Source: Cryptomeria japonica
Lineage: Eukaryota; Streptophyta; Pinopsida; Cupressales; Cupressaceae
Assembly: GCF_030272615.1 (NCBI RefSeq)
Contig: NC_081413.1
Location: 721,262,367 to 721,326,366, forward strand
Reading direction: 5' to 3'
DNA length: 64,000 nt
The notes below the pieces were generated by a model. That model worked only from the letters and a program-made list of their open reading frames with translations. It was not told the origin of the DNA and did not search any database. Below are positions 58,510 through 64,000 of the stretch, one piece after another. Position numbers and translations under genes: made by a program. Within the stretch, counting starts at the first letter, position 1; the number at the start of each line of letters is the position of its first letter.

Positions 58510-60708
58510 TCTTGTCCCTTTTGCATTTAACATCCTTGTTGCAGATTTTGTAATGTGAAGTTGCAGATCTGACGTTTTTGGCAGCATTTTGTTATTTCCG
58601 CATCTGCGCACTTTCGGACCGCATTTTTTATTTTTTGGCGCATCTGCGACATCTGTATCCGCGTCTTTGTTTTGGCAATATTTTATTTTGCAAGTTCCAA
58701 GAAGGCGCGTCTGTGTGGTAAAGTCGCGTCTGCGTCGTTTTAACCCGCATCTATGTCACGGAAGCGTGTCTGTGTTCTGTAGGAGCGTCTGTGCATCACA
58801 GAACCGCATCTGTGTTATCCAGTCGCGTCTGCATTAAGGGTAACCGCGTTTATGCTCGCCCGATTCAAAATTTTGGGTTTTCATTGATTTAGTTTTTCGG
58901 ATTTTGCATTTAGGGTTTCAGATCTGGTTTATTTTGAGCTAACATTTTCAGATCTAGCTAATGAAATTGGTGCAGCTTGTCTTGAAGGAAAAATCGTTTG
59001 GTTGAAGGCCATTTCATAAAGTCTTTTGGATTTTAAAATTTACCTAACTTGTGTGTTTGCAGGAAAGGGTGATTATTTCAAACAACCCAAACTACTAACA
59101 AATTTTTGTTGCAGGTCCTTGGCAAGAGTTTTTGAATTTTTATTGTGTGCCTTGTTTTCATAGACTAGCAAACACTTCCATTGGTGCACTAAAATTGAAT
59201 CATTGTCTTTTGTGTCTTGAGCAATAGGCTCTTTTTGTTTAATCTTTATAGGGCATGTCTTCCCGTGTGGTCATTAGGACTACTAGTGAGAAGAGAACGA
59301 CCCAAGTGGTAGCGAGGAAAACCCACCTCTTCTAAACCACTATAAATAAATGTATTCATGGTGAAAACTATGGATAACGTGTGCTGATCAGTTCATACCG
59401 ACACTATGTCTCCCCATAAACCCGTTTGATCAAATTTATTTGATCATTTGTAGGGCGTAACCCCTACTGGCTGGGAGCCTTCTGTATTTACAAAGCTGAA
59501 AGTGTCGCATGTATGGCCACACAAGTGGATGCCCTTACTAGCACCTTTTTGTTTTAGAAGCCCAAATCCTTCTAGTTGTTGGGGCAGGAGGTCGAACCTC
59601 TGGTAGCGGCCCACACACATATGGTTCTTAGTAGAGATACAAAGTTCGCCATGGGGAGTTTTCATGGGGACTGATGCTTGGCTGACCCGAGAAGTGAGTG
59701 CCGAGGGTGGAGCGAGTGAGGTCAAGCATCTAAGTATCTGCTTTGAATAGCGTAGCCTCGGGGGTAAAACCCCATGTGGAATCAACAACTATTGTCTTGG
59801 CCAGCCATAAGAATTGTGCTTGACTTATTTTAAACATTCAAACATTCAAGACCAAACAGCAAAACATTGTGTCTTTTGTGTCTTCAAGTGTATGCAAAAC
59901 AATTTTTACATCAAACAACACACTTTTCTTGAAGTCATTGTTAGTCTAAACACTTGCAAACATTGAGTCCTCATCAACATTGTGTCCTCTTGTCATGAAA
60001 AATAGTCAAACATTCAGATTTGGTCACAACAAAATGACTTCACAGATTGGAAAAAATTGCACAAATTTTACAAAAACGCGTCTATGTTTGTTTTAATCGC
60101 GTTTGTGTTGTCTAGGCGCATCTGTGTTTATAACAATGTCTATGTTGAATAGAGACACGTCTGTGTCGGGGAACCGCGTCTGTGAAGTATATAGGCGCGT
60201 CTGTGTTTAGAATTGCACAAAAAAAAAAAAAAAATTTACAGCCCAACAAACAAACACAGTCAGTTTCGGAATTCTTGAGCTTCCTAGGTTGTTTCTCCAA
60301 ATTTCATTTAGCATTCAACCTGTCTTTGGGTCTCACATAGTCCATCATTGCTTCACATCTTACTATACATTCAGACTTGTCTAAACTTGAGTCAAAAGGT
60401 CACTTGCTTGTCCTCATCATACTTTGTCAACACACTACATACAACAACACTTTGCTCAGTGGTCCCTCATCAGGGTTTCTTACCTTTGGGTCTCATTTGG
60501 TCTTACTTAGGGTCAAGGTCAGCTTACCTCATCAAGAGAAACTATCCTCTCTTTGGAAGTCACACCTACTCTACTACATACATACTTGGTCTTACACTTT
60601 GGACAGTGCAAGTACACCTCAGATTCATTTACACTCCATCCAATTCTTGGTCTTCCATACTTTTTCCATTTTCATCTAGTCTCACATATCTTGGTCAATA
60701 CCTAGTTC
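58510..60708 (+). other. Leader of the younger Tat-type element with GCGTCTGTGTT motifs
   Basis: 2.2 kb without gag homology. Two clusters (58595-58855 and 60074-60212) hold about eleven and seven copies of a motif near CCGCGTCTGTGTT. Small frames here (for example 60348-60716) show no domain. 60301-60700 is pyrimidine-rich and runs up to the gag ATG. Confidence 0.65.
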
Positions 60709-62601
60709 ATGGTTGAAACCCGTCTTCAAAAATCTAGGAGAGAAACTAAAGAGGCTCAAGAGTCCGCAAACATGAGTTCTTATGAGTATGACAATGATAT
60801 ATTTTTCAATACTGATCACACTACATTACCTGACATGGATGTCTATAGAAACATTCCAAATGTTGAGAACACGGGCACTACAAACAACAATGCTACACAC
60901 AATGACAATATGGACAACTTTTCAATACATTCAGCAGATGTGGAAGAATCCATTATGAATCCCCATTTCAATCGATTGGTTGAGGAAATAATGAGGAGGG
61001 ATAGACAACACTTCTTACAAATGATGGCACAAAGTGGAGCCAAGATACCTCATGATTTTGACATGTCTCAAATAATGGAAAATCGACCATTGCAACAAAC
61101 TCACTCCAACATGGATCAAAGGAGACCTAATAGTGGAGGAAATAGAGGACCATATATGGTACTTGAATCACCATCGTCTTTGCTTCAAAAACCAGAGGTC
61201 CCACATACACATGGTCAAGCATATGATACTCACCTTCGCAGACCATTATGGAAGTCTTATGCAGAAAGATATGCTCAATCACATACAAATGTTAAGGATC
61301 AACCACCAAAGCAATTGGATATTCAAAGGCATGCTCAAAATTTGGACACAAGGAAACCCCGTGTCAAATTTGGGGGCAACACATTAGAACATGACATGCC
61401 TATAGAGTATGGTATACATGGACAAAATAGATATTTCGTTCCTCAACATGAATCTATACCAAGTGGTCCATATATGCAGCATCACTATAGACCTCCTCCA
61501 TATGAACATGTGTATGATCAATATCATCCATATATGCAACATACTTCTCCTCCAATTGGTGCCTCAAGCATGGGGTATGGTCCAAGAAGTCGATCTCCAC
61601 CTAAGAGCAATTTGGAGCAACAAATCAGGGACCTACAAAAGAAAATGGAGGACATAAATACATCGAAGCCAACATACACAATGAGAGACATATGTCCTTA
61701 TCCATTTGACAAGAGCATTCCAATGCCTCCATTTCCTACACCCTTTATGATGCCTAAATTTGATAAGTATAGAGGAAAAGGGGATCCTAAGGCACACATA
61801 AGACAGTTTTTCATAGCTTGCATTGAAGTGGCTTCAGAAGAGACATATTTGATGAGATTATTCCCACAAAGCTTAGGTGATCAAGCCATGGAATGGTTCT
61901 CCCAACTCCCACCTGGTATTAAGTCATGGGGTGACTTAGCAGAGGCATTTATTCAACATTTCTCCTACAATATAGAGACAGACATATCAGTCACTACTTT
62001 ATGCAACACCAAGCAAAAAGAGGGAGAGTCTTTTGCATCATTTTTACAAAGATGGAGGAATCTAGCTAGCAAATGCTCTTGTGAAATTCCACAAAAACAA
62101 ATGGTAGAGATGTTCACACAAAACGTTAACAAAGACATTGGTTATGATCTAAGAAAAGCTTGTTTGTCCACCTTCAAGGATGTCATTGAAAAAGGCTTAG
62201 CAATAGAGAAGGTCCTAATTGAACAAGGAGTCATTAAGATATTCAAGGAAAACAAAGATGACTTTAAAGGAAAAGACAAGCCAAGATTTTGGAATAAAAA
62301 CAAGAACACAGTCAATGATGGTGTTGTTGATGCTAATACAGTGCGACCCAAATTCATCTTTTCGGGATCAAGTTCTACAAACAATCAAGTGAATACTCAA
62401 ACAACTTCTAGATCACGAAGGAAGTACACTCCATTGGGAGAACCACTTGAGTCAGTCTTCAAAAAGCTAGTGGAAAACAAGGTAATCACAGTTCCAGATT
62501 TTCCTCCATATGAAAGGTTAAACCAAATTGGTGGAATGATGATGAGTATTGTGAATTTCATAAGAGCAAGGGTCATAAGACAGGAAATTATCATCGACTG
62601 A
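60709..62601 (+). CDS. gag: Gag of the younger Tat-type element
   Basis: Structural polyprotein that packages the element RNA. It starts MVETRLQKSRRETKEAQ. A long polar N-terminal region with Met/His/Pro/Tyr repeats (about residues 20-310) precedes the retrotransposon gag core (about 320-480: CPYPFDKSIPMPPFPTPFMM, RLFPQSLGDQAMEWFSQLPP, TLCNTKQKEGESFASFLQRW). The natural frame leaves this ORF at about 62516, where one base is missing. Downstream in the third frame the text continues WWNDDEYCEFHKSKGHKTG, the knuckle region, so the last 28 residues of the printed ORF are out of frame. Confidence 0.85.
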   Translation: MVETRLQKSRRETKEAQESANMSSYEYDNDIFFNTDHTTLPDMDVYRNIPNVENTGTTNNNATHNDNMDNFSIHSADVEESIMNPHFNRLVEEIMRRDRQHFLQMMAQSGAKIPHDFDMSQIMENRPLQQTHSNMDQRRPNSGGNRGPYMVLESPSSLLQKPEVPHTHGQAYDTHLRRPLWKSYAERYAQSHTNVKDQPPKQLDIQRHAQNLDTRKPRVKFGGNTLEHDMPIEYGIHGQNRYFVPQHESIPSGPYMQHHYRPPPYEHVYDQYHPYMQHTSPPIGASSMGYGPRSRSPPKSNLEQQIRDLQKKMEDINTSKPTYTMRDICPYPFDKSIPMPPFPTPFMMPKFDKYRGKGDPKAHIRQFFIACIEVASEETYLMRLFPQSLGDQAMEWFSQLPPGIKSWGDLAEAFIQHFSYNIETDISVTTLCNTKQKEGESFASFLQRWRNLASKCSCEIPQKQMVEMFTQNVNKDIGYDLRKACLSTFKDVIEKGLAIEKVLIEQGVIKIFKENKDDFKGKDKPRFWNKNKNTVNDGVVDANTVRPKFIFSGSSSTNNQVNTQTTSRSRRKYTPLGEPLESVFKKLVENKVITVPDFPPYERLNQIGGMMMSIVNFIRARVIRQEIIID

Positions 62602-64000
62602 AGAACATCGTGCAAGATCTCATTGATAGAGGTGACATTGAGATTGAGGGACACTCATCCAATCAAGAACATGAGATGTTTAAGGAACCATTCCCAACGC
62701 ATGATAAGGGAAAAGCTAAAGTCACAGATGATCGAGCCAACTATACTAGAGCACCTTACAACTATGATTCAACTATCAATCACATTTTGATGGACAATCA
62801 TGTCTCTACTATTATCATCAAGGACAAAACTCCTGAGAATCCTACTCAGAGACCCAAGATTGTCCTAAAAGGTGTTGGATCTTCTTCCGAACCTACTTCT
62901 GAATGTCATGTTACAACCCGTCGAGGTAAAATTACTTTGCCAGGTGCTTCAACTAAAAATATCGCTTCTTCATCAACTAGACCTGAGTATGACCTTGTAG
63001 AACAGTTAGGGAAGACACCTGTGCTCATCTCCATCCTTGAGCTCTTACGCATATCCCCCGCTCATAAAGCTATTCTTGACAAAATATTGAGAGACACTGT
63101 CATTCCTACTGATCTAAACATGGACCAGTTTCAAGCCATGGTGGGATACCTTTCCATTCCACATTCCCTTACATTCATAGAAGCCGATGACGCCTCCGTA
63201 AGCCAGCCACATAATGCGCCTTTACACATTGAAGCCTTCATACACAAACATAGAATCAAGCGAGTCCTGATAGATGGAGGAGCTGGTCTAAACATTTGTA
63301 CATTGAGCACAATTAAACAATTGGGATATTCTGATAAAGCTGTAAATTCAACAAATCAAATCACCATCAAGGCATATGATGATGAAGAACACTCATCCAA
63401 GGGCATGATCACCTTACCTCTAAGAATTGGGCCAGTTACAAAGGATGTGATTTGTCAAGTCCTGGATCTAGATCTCACTTATAATATATTGCTAGGACGT
63501 CCTTGGATCCATGAAATGAGGGTAGTCCCATCGACATATCACCAATGCATTAAGTTTCCTCACAATGGAGTCGAGGTAACAGTTAACGATGATCCTAATC
63601 CGTTCATATATTGCAATAACCTAAGATCACACACTGAGACCATCATTCCTAGTAATCATGAAGTTGTTCCTTCTTCGGCATACATTGATCCTGAGTCATT
63701 GAAACCTTCGACATCAAAACAAGGTGAGCTTAAGGGTAAATTTCAGGACAAAGGTATGGGAGAATACACTTTAAATCAGACCATGTACTTACGACAAGTC
63801 ATGAGCTCTCCAAAAGAATATGGAAGACCACATCCTAACAAGCAAATAACCATCATAGTATTCAAATGGGACCCTACTACCTTTCAAAGATGGGGCGAAC
63901 TGGAAGAGGAAGGTTTATACAAAATGCTATACAAAGACATTGAAGATGACACACAAGATCACATCAATATACCCTGTGAGAAATATGGCAAAGGCTTCAA
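62517..64000 (+). CDS. pol: Gag C-terminus and protease of the younger Tat-type element (open to window end)
   Basis: This frame has no stop from 62517 to 64000. It reads WWNDDEYCEFHKSKGHKTG (a zinc-knuckle position, final Cys replaced by Tyr), HRLKNIVQDLIDRGDIEIEG, HVTTRRGKITLPGAST, LLRISPAHKAILDKILRD, LSIPHSLTFIEADD, then the aspartic protease VLIDGGAGLNICTLSTIKQL with IDGG active site and ILLGRPWIHEMRVVPSTYHQ. RT should follow outside the window. It corresponds block for block to 46114-47047 of the older Tat element. Confidence 0.85.

Larger units (their letters stand above)
57720..64000 (+). mobile_element. Younger Tat-type Ty3/gypsy element, 5' part (continues past window)
   Basis: 5' LTR 57720-58488, PBS, 2.2-kb leader, gag 60709-62516 and an open gag/protease frame to the window end. 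It sits inside the Athila element; the left flank AGTGG (57715-57719) should reappear after its 3' LTR. The sparse damage suggests it is the youngest element here. Confidence 0.85.

Noticed and set aside
60348-60716. Two overlapping ORFs just before gag
   Set aside because: They lie in a pyrimidine-rich leader, have no domain, and the gag ATG at 60709 explains the region.

Overview
This window is typical of a large, retrotransposon-rich seed-plant nuclear genome. It has a single low-density host gene with plant-type GT-AG introns, one of them 6.9 kb, embedded in degenerate Ty3/gypsy (Tat and Athila lineages), Ty1/copia and LINE copies. A gymnosperm, probably a conifer, is my best guess from intron size, LINE style and element mix. 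That assignment is an inference and was not tested.

Layout. 1-1260 holds the 3' end of a Tat-type gypsy element (3' LTR) fused to a broken pol fragment. 1600-2830 holds a copia-like remnant on the minus strand. 2880-6100 holds a decayed LINE on the minus strand, and next to it on the plus strand sits a compact hammerhead-ribozyme-like fold (5807-5851). 9116-21742 is the main host gene: a six-exon glutamate receptor-like (GLR) cation channel, open from end to end (946 codons). Its intron 1 carries a LINE fragment and its intron 3 a copia fragment. 21743-25140 contains copia debris and several tandem repeats. 25400-28562 is a broken, multi-domain transposase-like gene with motifs of the form DNC..GQFKN and HGKGEHD. 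28790-32560 is an array of roughly 0.5-kb units rich in a CCCCTTAAGCC motif, interrupted by a LINE-like insertion. 33312-34533 contains six consecutive phase-0 exons on the minus strand. They form the 3' part of an unrecognised gene and lie directly beside the 3' LTR of a large gypsy element.

34580-64000 is a three-level nest. A Tat-type element (minus strand, 34580-50534) carries gag, protease, a G-patch-like segment, RT, two RNase H regions and integrase. Between pol and its 3' LTR it carries an antisense plant-mobile-domain gene with its own TATA box and 5'UTR intron. An Athila-type element (minus strand, from 50535) inserted 67 bp into the Tat 5' LTR; the empty site is visible in the other LTR. 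A younger plus-strand Tat-type element (57720 to beyond the window end) inserted into the Athila element. It has an intact LTR, PBS, long leader, gag and an open protease frame, with only a one-base frameshift.

The most unusual observations are the hammerhead-like fold, the antisense captured gene with a host-style promoter, short CpG-containing motifs dispersed in the leaders of both Tat-type elements, the phase-0 exon series cut off by a retrotransposon, and nonsense codons that look like C-to-T decay.
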